DNA of 64,000 nt, taken from positions 1,445,071 through 1,509,070 of the forward strand of contig NC_060964.1 in NCBI RefSeq assembly GCF_910589235.1, written 5' to 3'. Each line of letters begins with the position of its first letter. The stretch's first letter is position 1. Made by a program: the position numbers and the translations under genes. The DNA is from Vespa crabro (taxonomy: Eukaryota; Arthropoda; Insecta; Hymenoptera; Vespidae). Under the pieces are notes generated by a model. The model was not told the DNA's origin. It worked only from the letters and a program-made list of their open reading frames with translations, and did no database searches. Positions 52,090-64,000 of the stretch are shown here, piece by piece.

Positions 52090-53716
52090 GTTTAATCCTT
52101 TTTGAGTTTATACCGATACTAGAACGCTTATAAAATCATAGTCGCTGCATCGTAGACAAATGACATTATCTTGTGAGTCATACTAACGTCCATGCATACT
52201 TAAATATTATACATGTATGCTTTGAATATAATATGCAGTGTCTCGTCAATTTTTTTTTTTTTTTATCGTTTTCTGAAATAAATAAAAATTTATATGAAGA
52301 ATATTTTATCGATTTTTTATCGGCTTAATTAAATATATTTTCTTATATTATCTCTTACCTTTATAAATACTTCAAATGGTATAAATCGATATATTTATAA
52401 TAAACGTCCTCTAACAGAAAGGTATCACCGTTTGAAATGTATTTTTAAATTAGAAAAACCAATAACAAATATATATTTGATATCTGTTTCTTCTTATATT
52501 TATTCCTCTAATTTATAACATGTTTGTAAGAAATTTATGTTACTTGCTGAGTAATTATCTGTATAAATAATCATAAGAGACATCACAGGCAGTGAAAGGA
52601 TGAGGAATACTCCTCTTGTACTACTTTCTTAGATATTATTTTTCTTTTTCTTTTTTTTTTTTTTTATAACACTTACAGTATTTTCAACGACTTTCTTCGT
52701 ATGACGTATCATACAAAAAACATGCAAATTTATTTTCTATAATTTAAAGGATGAGCTTTTAAACAATATGAAGACAAAGAATAAACTATATATATTCTTT
52801 TTTCTTTTTAACAATCAACAAACTTCTGAACTTTTGTACATAAATTTTAAGTAAAATCGATAAATACTTGATTATTAAATAATTTCGATATCTTCAAAAA
52901 TTTTATGGTTTTATCGATAAAATTCAAGAAAAATAATATTAATAATTGAGTGAACTTAATACCATACATATATAAATGAACTTGAAGGAATTTCATTGCG
53001 CAAAACAAAGAAACTTTGAATAATAGAATATTGTCTATTTAAAATCCGATTGAAAATCAACAGCACAATGTATTCTTTTATAATCATGTTGTTATTGTTA
53101 TACTAATTTTAAATTCTATAAGATGGTATGTACATACAACTTGTACGGTCAGATGAATTTACATTGATAATTATTTTGTTATCTAGGTGCGCGTTATTAC
53201 ATTGCAATGCGTATGAGCTTACTATTTATAAATATTTTTTTTTTGCTTTTTTTACTTTTTTCTTTTTGATAAAATTTGTTTACAAATCGATCATGAAAAA
53301 TTTTTAGTCCTTTTTTTTCTTTATTAGGTTTTTTTTTTTCTTTTTTATATATAAAATCTTTAAAGAATTCATTATTATGAATTTGATTGAATCTGAAATT
53401 GAACTAAATTAAAATCATAAAAATTAAAGTCTAATGTAATTCGTTAAGAATCATTTGTCCGTGGAAATTAAATGAAAATTAATGAGGAATAAATGCAGAT
53501 GTTATCGATTTCCTCATTTAATTGTGCTAACTGTAAAACAATCATAGACGATTCTCGTCGTAATCCACGCACGTCAAACGATTCCTATAATACATTCCAG
53601 ATTATCGTTATAAATCCCGTTAATATGGCTTAATGTATTATGAAATATTCACGTATCAACAATTTCAACATATTTTTTTTTGTTTTCTTTCTTTTTATTC
53701 GTGTTATAACGTTAAA
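52090..53716. other. Spacer between the kinase 3' end and the ankyrin gene
   Basis: AT-rich and without exons. It must contain the kinase 3' UTR (53716 downward) and the ankyrin promoter and 5' UTR (52090 upward). No clear TATA box with initiator was found for the ankyrin gene. Confidence 0.5.
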
Positions 53717-54730
53717 TTAAAAATCAGCGTCCCATCCGGAGAGATCATCGGGAGGCACTGGATCATTGTCTGGTGGGTACTCGTCGAAATTTGAAGTATC
53801 AATAGGAGCACGTATACGAGGTCTTATTGGTGGATCTAGTGTACGTAGTCGTAGGCCTTCCCAATTGAAGCCGTCGAACCATCTAAAAAATAATAAAATG
53901 AACGAGATATAAAATTGGAATAAACATTTTTAACGGAACGAAACGTTTAATAATACAACGATATTTTCAAAATTTTCAATCAAATGATCATTAATTAATT
54001 ACTTGTGCTTTTGAATTTCGCTAATGCCTCCTTTCTGATGGCCAAGTCGTTCTGCCGGATTGTCTCTGCGAAGTATGAAAAAAATATTTCAATTGATCGT
54101 CAATCAATACGAATTGATATGCAACGAACATGATTATCGACGATTACCTGCAAAGTTTTTTAATCAAGACAGAAGCGTTACGTGTTATTATCTTCGGAAA
54201 GTCTATGGTATCGATGCCTTTTAAAATAATGTTATATGTTTTCATTGGATCAGAACCGGTGAATGGCGGCGCTCCAGTGAGAAGTTCAAATATAAGGACA
54301 CCGAGGGACCAATAGTCGGCGCTTATGTCGTGGCCTCTATTGAGAATAACTTCCGGTGCGACATATTCCGGCGTACCACAGAATGTCCATGTCTTTTTTC
54401 CATGATCCAATCTCTTGGCAAATCCAAAGTCCACGACTTTGACGTATCTTTAAAGGGGAAAAAAAAAGAATTATTATGTTACAATTATTATATTAAAATT
54501 TTTCTTTCTAATGATAATTAAATAGAGTCATACGAAGATACAATGTATATAACGTAAAATTTAAGTGAAAGTACTTTGACGATAATTTATTATTATAGAT
54601 CTCCCGCGGATATACTTTATTTTATATTCATCATGTCTATAAATCATGACACCTTTGCCATTTGACTTTCACTGGACGATGTGAGATACTTAAGAGAAGA
54701 GAGAGCAATCTATGACCGATAAACATATGG

Positions 54731-54781
<51 letters not shown>

Positions 54782-55265
54782 TTACCCTTCGTTGTCCAAT
54801 AGAAGATTTTCCGGCTTAAGATCACGATAAATGATATTTCGTGAATGTAAATAATCGAAAGCTTCGACGACGCAAGCAGTATAAAATCGTGTAGTGGGAT
54901 CATCAAAGTGTCCTCTATCTCTGAGAACAGTCCATAGTTCTCCTCCTAGGCATACTTCCATTAACATATACAAATATTTGTCGTCTTTAAATGTTTTGTA
55001 TAACTTGACAATAAAGTCACAATTAGTTTCATTCATGATACGTTTTTCCGACATTATATGTTGTTGCTGTCTCGTTTCGACTATCTGTGCTTTTTTCATC
55101 TGTTTTAATGAAAATGCTTGAGAACTATCATCACCAATTTGAACTAATTCGACACGGCCAAAGCCACCAACGCCGAGGGTAGCAATCCGTCGTAGATGGT
55201 GCAATTGAACGTGTCGGAATTCCTCGTCCAATCTAAATAATTGCATATAAATTAAATATTATATG

Positions 55266-55314
<49 letters not shown>

Positions 55315-56680
55315 GATATATTATCTACGTTATTATCGTCATAAAAATTAACTTTTAATGGATTGTTTAGTTTCGAGTTTAAAAATATATTTGACACTTA
55401 CTACTATTCATCGTACGTTTTATTTTTGTATCCAAAATGCAAGCGTGAAATAACAATTATAACAGCATTATCATAAAAATTGCAATTAAATGATTAAAAT
55501 CGAAGGATATTCTTTTTTCTTCTTCTTCTTCTTCTTTTCATTTTTTTCTTTTTTTTTTTTTTTTTTTTAATAATATAAACAAAAACGTAGGATGAAAAAA
55601 TATCGATACTGACCTTCGTCGTTCCACGAGTTCATCTTCGTATGTCTTCCGTATCTCGTCCAAAGGAGAAATTAATTGATTGAAAGTTTCACGATCTATG
55701 ACTAAACAAGTGACACCATCGACATCGTTTGCGATGATGTTAGCAGTCCTCAGGTCGTCACTGTATATATATCGAAACACGTGTTAAGAAAGTGTTCAAG
55801 ATTATAAAGATTGTGTGTGTGTGTGTGTACGTTATTTAATAAACATAAAAAAAGATTTATCAAATGCGTGTTTACCCTTGCAAAGCTTTTTCACCGAAGA
55901 AATCACCTCGGCGTAATGTTCTAATAAATTTGTCTTCTATTGAATCCTTTTGCTTCATAGTAACACGTACTTGACCTTTACTAATAATAAAGAAGGTATC
56001 ACCTCTGGCACCTTGTCTAACTATATAATCGCCATTGTTATAGGTAGTCTACAAAAAAAAAATAAAAAAAAATAAAAAAAAAAAATAAAAAAAATAAAAA
56101 AAATAAAAAAAGGAAAAATAAAACAAAAAATAAATAAAAAGTAAAACATAAAAAAAAAGAAGAAATAAAATTAATAATCTAATCATTTCAAAACTATAAC
56201 ACAAATTTTTAATCGCTAAAAAGTACTTACTTCCTCTAAAACGTCAGTGATTTTTGTTAAAGCTTCGTCAGGTAAATTCTTGAAAATAGGTACGCTGAAA
56301 AAGAAAATAAAAATAAAAAAAAATAAAAAAATAAAAAAAAATAAAAAAAAAATAAAAAAAGAAAGAAAAAACGTAAGTTCTTATTTTATTTTCCTTTGGA
56401 AGAACGCATTGAAGATACTTGAAGAAAAAAAAAAAATAAATAAATCAAAAAGTATGTTACCTCTTTAAGAAATCGGTATATTCCGCTTGTTTTGTGAGGC
56501 CTGTCCTCATCATAATAGTTTGAAAACTTTGTCGGTCTATGGCCCATAGTCTACAATCAACCGCAGCAGTTATTGTTGCTGTCCTTTTGCAATTGTAAAG
56601 AATTGCTAATTCACCAAGAACTTTGCCTGGCGTCAAATTGCTTAGGTACTTGCCGTCCCTTGATACTTCAACTTTACCCT
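53717..56680 (-). CDS. for: cGMP-dependent protein kinase, foraging type (3' eight coding exons; N-terminus missing)
   Basis: Exons 56680-56461, 56294-56231, 56048-55876, 55760-55614, 55232-54786, 54447-54148, 54065-54003 and 53882-53717 join in frame to about 525 residues ending GWDADF. The first covers the end of cyclic-nucleotide pocket A (LGELAILYNCKRTATITAAV). Pocket B follows (FFGEKALQGDDLRTANIIA), then the kinase domain: glycine loop LGVGGFGRVELV, catalytic lysine FSLKQMKK, YRDLKPEN, DFGFAK, TFCGTPEYVAPE and the AGC C-tail (DTSNFDEYPPDNDP). All catalytic residues are present. Sequence and order match Drosophila foraging and vertebrate PKG I closely. It phosphorylates Ser/Thr targets in response to cGMP; in insects for is tied to feeding and foraging behaviour (family knowledge). 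The exon with the start of pocket A and the leucine zipper was not found up to 64 kb, so the promoter or promoters are probably outside the window. No frame damage. Confidence 0.95.
54734..54779. repeat. (TA)n abutting the 5' splice site of the kinase catalytic exon
   Basis: On the gene strand the donor GTAAGG (54785-54780) runs straight into 23 AT units. Confidence 0.95.
55270..55311. repeat. (TA)n in a kinase intron
   Basis: TA tract about 40 bases upstream of the acceptor of the exon starting at 55232, on the gene strand. Confidence 0.95.
56050..56140. repeat. A-rich/AAAT tract in a kinase intron (pyrimidine-rich on the gene strand)
   Basis: About 90 bp of A5-12 separated by T. On the minus strand it is a very long T-rich tract ending at the TTTGTAG acceptor of the exon starting at 56048. 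Confidence 0.9.
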
Positions 56681-59600
56681 CTGCAATAAAAAACGTGACA
56701 AGACACTTCTTCATTATAAGACGTAAAGATTTTTGCGAATATAATTTTTTTTTCTTTTTTTTTTTTTTTTTTAATCGATACAATCAATAGAAAATAAGTA
56801 TATACATATATAAATAATAATGAGAGAAATTAATTATTACCGTTGTTCTTATAAATTCTTTAACGTCGTGAAAATAAAGGAAAAGAAAATAATCGAAAAG
56901 AAAGAATAAAAAAAAAAAGAAAGAAAAGAAAGAAATAACCTAAGATACGAAAGGAGTTCGTTGATTTCTTTTCAATCTGCATGCGAGTCTAACAACTTTT
57001 AAAGTAAAAGTCGAAAGTCTAGTGACATTTCAAATTGAATGTATAAAATTTATTTTGACGATCGTATGACTTGAAATTTTTCGTATATCGTTCGAGATAT
57101 CATTGACAATAATTCGTTTAATCTGATTAAGCAAAATGCTACGTAATGCGAAATGTTCGTCAATTTTTTGTTTTGTTTTTTCTCTCTTTTCTTTTTCTTT
57201 TTTTCTTTTTTGTAATTAAACTCGTACACAAATCTTCGTGCTGGAAGGGGATAATTTCTTTTTTTTTTTTTTTAATTATTTATTTTATTTATTTTTTAAA
57301 TACATTTAAGACCGGAAAAACGAGCAATCATATCTTTCAGGGGCAATCTTTATAATTAACAATGGGCTCATTCAAGAACGCATCCGGTAACCTGGCTGAC
57401 TTTCTGCTTAGATACTGTATATATATATATGTATAACGGAAATCCATCATATTATATGTGATGAAATGCGAGCTATTAAGCGAACAATTAACTAATTTGT
57501 ACTATTATTGAATTTGAAATACAATATATCAAGAGATATTTTCGGCCTTACTTAATCATTAATACCTACGTTATATGTTTATATTTATTGTTGTAAAAAA
57601 AAACTCACAAAAAAATGTTTTCAACGAAAATTAATATCCTACAAAATTGATATCAATTTGTGATTTCTCAATGATGATACTGATTAGATCTTAACTTGTG
57701 GTCTTAAGGCGAGATCCGATGTAATGTATACATATTTAAAAACCTTAAAAAGATATTTTTATTGAATTAAATTCTTTTTAAATTATTAATTCTTTCGGTG
57801 ATTATCTTATAGATATATTTGTTACGATGTGTTAAAATACTTCTTCACATAGTAGTTCTCTTTATTTTTTGTTTTTTATCTTTAATTAATTAATTAATTT
57901 ATTTTTTTTTTATTAAATCAATAATAAAACTCACATTTTTATATCGTAATATTTAGATTGACCCGATTTCATATGATATATAATCGTTGTATAATAACTG
58001 GTCAATATATAAAATCTATAACGTTTCCGTGAGTTATAAAACGACCGGAAAGACCACTCTCGATATCCTTTTAGTAGTTAATAATTATACCGTGATACTT
58101 ATAGCCTTGTCTAACTAAGAAAACTTGGAGTTTATAAATGAGTCATTGAAAACGCGTTAGTAACGTTCGGATTTTACTTTCACTTATCGAAAATTCAATG
58201 GCCACGCTCGACGACCTTCTTGCTTTTCGAGCTCGAAAATATCATCGGTTACGAGTTGAGCGTAAATTCGTAATAAACGGTTTATTGATTCGTTAAGATT
58301 GATGTTAAGATCCCGTAAGTTCGATCGATTTAAATGCTAAAACGTAATTAATGTAATTGATCTACGTAATTTAACTTTCTTCGTTTTTATTTAATTAACT
58401 ACACGGATAGGTATAATTTAATTTTTTCATTTTTCGCAAATTATTATCGAATATCAAGATCTTCGTACGATTTGAAAATAAAGACAAATGATGCAGTGAA
58501 CATTTATTATACATTTATATAAATTACGTGCATGTATTATTAATTAAAAAAAAATATATATATATAAACAGAAAAAAAACAAAAAACAATAAATATAACA
58601 TTTACTGTTTTATTTGTTTGTAAATTTCATTTTATTTATTCATTATAAATAAATATCCATTATGCATGAATATATAATAGATATTAATAATACATATATG
58701 TATTATTAATTTTAAAAAAATATACAAAACAAAAAATAAAAGGACAGTAAAAATTAACATATAAGAATATTAAAATATTTTGAAATTGAAATATAATTGT
58801 AAAATCGGAGTGATCCGAAGATCAAAAATTAAAAAAAGAAAAAAAATTCTATTCCAATATTTTAATAATTTGCAAGAAAAGTTTAACGTTAAAAGTTTAA
58901 AGTTTAAAGTTAAAAGTTTAAGTTCGTTAAGAAAGTTTAATTTTATATATTTTACATATCTATAATGTACAACTCGAGTTTCGATCTTGAAACTCGAATG
59001 AAAGATTTGAATAACTATAAATAAAAAAAAAAGAAAGGTAACAAACAAATAAAGACTCGATATTACGTTATCTTCCGTCATGGATATCGTAAGAAATATA
59101 ACGAAAAATATTTTATTTCTTAGAAGGAGAGATCAGGGAAGTCGTACCGAATGATTGAAGCGTCGAGAGGTACATAAACGTTTTTTACTCGACGATAACA
59201 AGAAACTTTATCGTTTTACTCGTTTCACGGATGTTGGAACGACGTTTGTTTTGCGAAAGATACGGATTCTCCTCCTGTGATGTGAGTCTTGTCTCTCGCA
59301 AAATTATATGATATTTCACGCATCACGTTGACGAAAAAGAATGGTGATAACGTTAATGAAAAAAGGAGCAAAAGGGGAAGAGAGAAGGGAAGAGCGTGAG
59401 GATAAAGATGTGAATGAGATGAAGGAAAATAATAAAATAAATCGATCGTATATCGTGATTTGCATGTTATTTCATATGAGGATAAGGATAAGGATTTCAT
59501 ATAAGGATATTGACACATTTTTTTAGATTGGCCAAGAAAAAAGAATTTAAAGAAAAAAACAAAAAAAAAAGAAAAAAGAAAATAGGACAGAATATAATTA

Positions 59601-59776
59601 TATAACGTGAAAAAATCTTTGTAATTTATACCTAATAAATATTAATCTTAATCATTAAAAATTAATGAAAAATATGAACTTTTATAATAAATCTTTATAA
59701 TCTAACATAAACTTTATAATTAACTAAATTATAATTAAATAAATAAAATATTATTTATTTAAAAATAAAAAACAAA

Positions 59777-59822
<46 letters not shown>

Positions 59823-59830
59823 GATATATA

Positions 59831-59958
59831 TTAGGGGGATCGGAAAGTAATGTCGTTTCTGTGCATGTCGATGTATGATTGTGATTACAAATAAAAACTT
59901 GTTAAAAATTTATTCGTTTGAATTTAATTTAAGAAAGCGACATTACTTACCGGTCCCC

Positions 59959-59962
<4 letters not shown>
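59831..59962. mobile_element. 132-bp mariner-type MITE with 28-30 bp terminal inverted repeats
   Basis: The left end TTAGGGGGATCGGAAAGTAA and the reverse complement of the right end, TTAGGGGGACCGGTAAGTAA, differ at two of 20 positions. Both continue TGTCG(C)TTTCT. The element is flanked by TA on both sides (59829-59830, 59963-59964), the Tc1/mariner target duplication, and sits inside a (TA)n microsatellite. There is no coding capacity, so it must have been mobilised by a transposase elsewhere. It lies upstream of the kinase exons, probably in an intron. Confidence 0.9.
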
Positions 59963-60010
<48 letters not shown>

Positions 60011-60210
60011 TTCAAAATTATACATAATATTATGGAGACAGATAGAGACAAAAAAAAGAGACAAAAGAGGAAGGAACTAAGCTCGAACGAACGATCACAT
60101 TTGAGATACGATTTTGAATCAGTTGATACGATATGCATGTTAGTGAGATACGCGTCCGATGAAAAAATAAATTAGAAGGAGAAAGACAAAGAGATAGACA
60201 GATAAATAGA

Positions 60211-60211
60211 C

Positions 60212-60247
<36 letters not shown>
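60211..60247. repeat. (GATA)n microsatellite
   Basis: Nine GATA units, extended by GATTGATTGATA. Confidence 0.95.
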
Positions 60248-60524
60248 TGATTGATAGAGAGAAAAATAGAGAATAAAAAAGAAATAAAGAGAGAAAGAGA
60301 AAGAAGGGAACACTGTCGATGATTGCATTCATTGTCCAAGCGAATGTTGTGCTTTCACTTCCTCGCATATAGTATATAGAAACTAAAGTCCAAGATATAG
60401 TCACGTTATAAGTCCTCGACCGGTTTCCAATCGAATTGAAAATATAGTAAATATTCCCTTTTTATTTTTAATTTTTATTCTATTCTTTTTTCTATCTATC
60501 TTTTTTCATCATCTTAGAATTCTC

Positions 60525-60577
60525 TATCATCATCATCATTATCATCATCATCATCATCATCATTATCATTATCGTCA
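60525..60577. repeat. (CAT)n trinucleotide repeat
   Basis: About 17 CAT/TAT units. A second (CAT)n of 11 units is at 40392-40424. Confidence 0.9.
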
Positions 60578-61383
60578 TATTTGAACTATACGTATTTACG
60601 TATATGTACTATACTATGTAATAATAAATTTACTGTACGAAACGAAATTTTTTTTTTTTATTTCACTTTTTTATTTACTTTACTTAACGAAAGAAATAAC
60701 GTTATAAAAATGATGTGGATTATCCCATTTAAATTTAATTTGTAATAGATGGCACTATAGAAAGAAATGAGCCCGTTAATAAAAGTAATTCATTGTCTGT
60801 TAAATGTAAAAAGAGAAAAAAATAAAATAATGATATCGAATTAATCCTTGATTCTATTTCATTGTTAAGGAGATCTTAATTATACCGTAAATAGTCAATG
60901 TCGTCAACTAAATGGCGAATTAGGAAATTATTATGAATTAGGTGTAACGAGCATTTTTTTTTGCAATAATAATTACGAATTAACTCGAGAAGAACGTCTA
61001 ACGTAGATCGTTAAAGAGGATGAGTTTATAGTCTTATATAATATTACGAACCTTCGACGATGATTTTTTCATATACCAATCATTTCATATACCAATTTTT
61101 TCATATATCAATCGTAAATATATATATATATATATACATATATATATACATACATACACGATCACTCTACAAATAATAATCGTCGTGGATCTTTTTATTC
61201 TTCTTTTTATTTTTGTATTTATTTATTTTTTCTTTTTTTTCTTTTTTATTCGAAATTATACAAAAATTATTAATTTAATCGTACATCGAAATTTATTTAT
61301 TTCATTTATTTACATTACGTTAATCGTAATAAATATTTTTCGTCTAGAAGATATTGATCTTTTCTGAAAGAATAAATTTCTTA

Positions 61384-61400
61384 AATAATAATAATAATAA

Positions 61401-61450
<50 letters not shown>

Positions 61451-61473
61451 TAATAATAATGATAATAATAATG

Positions 61474-61528
<55 letters not shown>

Positions 61529-61536
61529 TAATAATA
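61384..61536. repeat. (ATA)n trinucleotide microsatellite
   Basis: About 50 ATA units with periodic ATG. It creates spurious poly-Ile, poly-Leu and poly-Tyr frames on both strands. Confidence 0.95.
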
Positions 61537-61763
61537 AAAAGATAAAAAAGAAAATATTCTCACGGATGAAAGATACTATTGCCGCAGTTGGCTTTACATA
61601 ATACAGTAGGAGTATGATATCGTCAAGTAAACAAAATTTTGTCGAGATATCTTTATCTTTCGAGTATATCACTCGTGGTACTCGTGTTGCGAACGATGCA
61701 CTTCTTCTTTATATGTTTGTAAAGTACAAAGAGCTTGTCCTAGTCGGAAAAATAAAGAAAAGA

Positions 61764-61764
<1 letters not shown>

Positions 61765-61851
<87 letters not shown>

Positions 61852-61863
61852 AGAGAGAAAGGA
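61765..61863. repeat. (GA)n microsatellite
   Basis: About 95 bp of GA with a perfect core of more than 60 bp. Confidence 0.95.
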
Positions 61864-62661
61864 GAGATAAATTCATCTTGATGTTGGATATTAACTATAT
61901 GAAATAAGTTATATAATTTTATATCATCAAAATATTTAAATTATAATTTTACATTAACAAAATGCTTAAATTATAATTTTATAGTAACAAAATACTTAAG
62001 TATTTACATAGTTTAAATCTTTTTAATGTAATTAAACAAAAGGAAATAATTTTTGATCTTGATTAAAAAAAAATAAAATTCATTTGAATCCTAAAAGAAA
62101 TATCTAATAATTGCTAATATAAATATAGATCAATTAGGATTATAAATCCAATTATATAGTTTGATTTAAATAAATTATGATTAGTACTCGACATGATGAT
62201 ATTTTTTTTTTTTACACACGAATACGTAAAAACTTAATTAATATCATTAACCTCGTAAATTGTTATTTTTTTTTCATTTCGAAGTTTTATAAATATATTT
62301 CTTTTTTAACATTCATAGATATACGCAATAAATATAATAATATAATATTTAAATATTAAAGAGTAGATATGATGATTAAATAAGTACGATCATTTAAAGA
62401 CTTAGAGAATGATTTGGTACGAAAAAAAAAAAATAATAATAAAAAAAAAATAAAAAAGAAATATAAATTAAAAAAAGGGAAAAAAAGTACATCGAAACAG
62501 AAAGTGAAGTTAAAGATAGTATTCAAGAAAGAGTGCATATAATAGACATAGAGAGAAAGGAAGGGATTCGAGAAGATATTACTTAGATGGGATGTGCCTA
62601 GCAGGGTAGCCATTCGTTTGCCTACTTATCCTATATCTCGTTTCGTAACTTTCTGACACGA

Positions 62662-62754
62662 TTATACCGCGACCGCCACCGTGATCTCGGTTTGCGCACT
62701 TGTCCCAGTTTTAATACCGCTTCTCGTCGTCTCTTGCGAAACAGGGATTCTCAT
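62662..62754 (-). other. Candidate alternative first coding exon of the kinase in a GC-richer island (30-codon frame)
   Basis: On the minus strand an ATG opens MRIPVSQETTRSGIKTGTSA, which continues QTEITVAVAV to a stop. The frame contains a possible donor (GCG|GTATAA) close to its end. The composition is not low-complexity and the patch is unusually GC-rich for the region, as expected for a promoter-proximal exon. The plus strand is also open here (62681-62890), with a hydrophobic start, MISVCALVPVLIPLLVVS, so the choice of strand is unresolved and both may be chance. Confidence 0.2.
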
Positions 62755-62890
62755 TTCGTCCAGGAAGCAAGCCAAGAACAAAGCAGAGCTCGAAAGTTCT
62801 TCGTTAGAGAGTTCACATTTGGATTATATTATTAAAAAAAGAAAAAAACGAAAAAAAAAAATCAATTTTTCGTGGCTCTTTCCTGTTTGA

Positions 62891-62940
62891 TTTTTTCTTT
62901 TCTTTTCTTTTCTTTTCTTTTATTTTATTTTATTTTATTT
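62891..62940. repeat. (TTTTC)n-(TTTTA)n pentanucleotide repeat
   Basis: Five TTTTC units followed by four TTTTA units. Confidence 0.9.
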
Positions 62941-64000
62941 TTTTTTTCTTATTTTTATATAATAAAATCATACGAGAATTCTTCAAACATTTCTAAATAT
63001 TACGATTACAATTGATTTCGATTTTCAGGAAAATTATATGTTTATTTGTTTGTTTGTTTATTTGTTCGTTTATTTTGTAAATTTTAAAAACGATGAAATA
63101 TATTATAGCTTTAAATTATTAAGGTATATATAAATTAATTATAACTCTTTATCGTACAATTACTAAATTCTCGATATCTTCATCGTTAACGTTTAATATT
63201 TAGATTAATATTAAATAACGTATATCTGTAAGTGTTAAAAAGATATATTCATAAATTTACGAAATGAAATAAATAGCGAATCGAAAAAGGAAATAATATC
63301 AATTAAGTTCTTTTATTCATATAATTACTGTTTTTTTTCTCTTTTCTTTTAAGTACTCCTGAACTCGTACACGTATACATGTATACATATATGTTTCTTT
63401 TTTATATCTACATACATAAATTTCATATCTAGAGTGTATACATATGTATTTAAGCAATATGTTATTAAATGAATATTACTACATGTATAGAAATACATAT
63501 TAATGTCGTTTGTATGCCTAAAACTTCACATATACCACTATTGGATTAACCTATAAGTAATGTCAAAATTTTTAATATAGGGTTATCCAAAAGTCGTATA
63601 AATTGATTTTAAAAATCAATTACTTTTTTTCTCTAACTTCCTTTTTCTTTTTTTTTTATTTCAAAGCTCTTTCCTAGTAAAAAAAAAAAAAAAAAAAAAA
63701 GAAAAAAGAAAAAAGAAAAAAAAAGAGAGAAAATGAACGAGTCAGCCATTTAATGTTAGTTAAGACCATTTGAAGATAGGAAAGTAGACAACAGTGCTAT
63801 GTTAATGTTAATGTATGTATTAGCCGTATATATCTATCCTATCCTCGAAGCGTGAATCACGAAAGTGGAGAGAAATCACGAAACGATAAAACTCGACTCG
63901 AGTCCACGAGTCAGAGAGAACGGATCGTGCGAAAGCTTTTAAACTCGACCCGTTTGAAAGCGCCAGTAACTGTGGCCACAATCAGTAACCATACATACAT

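Larger units (their letters stand above)
56681..64000. other. Upstream intron and 5' territory of the kinase gene
   Basis: I searched the minus strand for the preceding exon, expected to read like GDVGSIVYVME, and did not find it. Content is AT-rich unique DNA, a MITE (59831-59962), many microsatellites and two GC-richer patches (62600-62810 and 63840-64000). Confidence 0.5.

Noticed and set aside
54894..55121. Plus-strand frame of 75 residues
   Set aside because: Antisense shadow of the kinase catalytic exon.
61310..61672. Poly-Leu, poly-Ile and poly-Tyr frames on both strands
   Set aside because: All derive from the (ATA)n microsatellite.

Overview
The window is nuclear DNA from an insect, probably a hymenopteran (wasp, bee or ant). 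Genes are split by short GT-AG introns, intergenic DNA is very AT-rich and crowded with microsatellites, and the four recognisable genes are insect orthologues of conserved animal families. The exact species cannot be read from the sequence. I saw no prokaryotic, organellar or viral gene.

Layout. From 1 to 14 kb there is one clear exon of a Tret1-like sugar transporter (458-593, minus strand, truncated by the window start). Weak candidate upstream exons on the same strand lie near 7.5, 8.8 and 10.2 kb. From 14.0 to 15.2 kb is a complete three-exon gene for the mitochondrial complex I subunit NDUFB5 (plus). From 15.4 to 37 kb I found no convincing gene, only simple repeats, diverged tandem duplications and fragments that look like transposon debris. 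From 37 to 45 kb is a second Tret1-like sugar transporter (plus), with a five-exon coding region, a good TATA/initiator promoter about 2.4 kb upstream of its start codon, and a decayed copy of one of its own exon-intron segments just upstream of that promoter. From 47.4 to 52.1 kb is a complete 16-exon gene for the ankyrin-repeat regulatory subunit of protein phosphatase 6 (ANKRD28/44/52 family, minus). From 53.7 to 56.7 kb are the last eight coding exons of a cGMP-dependent protein kinase of the foraging type (minus). Its 5' exons were not found and are probably beyond the window. From 56.7 to 64 kb is the upstream intron or promoter territory of that kinase, with a 132 bp mariner-type MITE and two GC-richer islands that may hold alternative first exons.

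How the genes relate. The two transporter loci (458-593 and 40-45 kb) are paralogues with the same exon boundary before the first transmembrane helix, and the pseudogene fragment shows that the family is still being copied locally. The transporter at 45 kb and the ankyrin gene at 47 kb are convergent. The ankyrin gene and the kinase are in tandem on the minus strand, 1.6 kb apart. No pathway link between the neighbours is shown by the sequence. Most remaining long open frames are translations of microsatellites and are not annotated.
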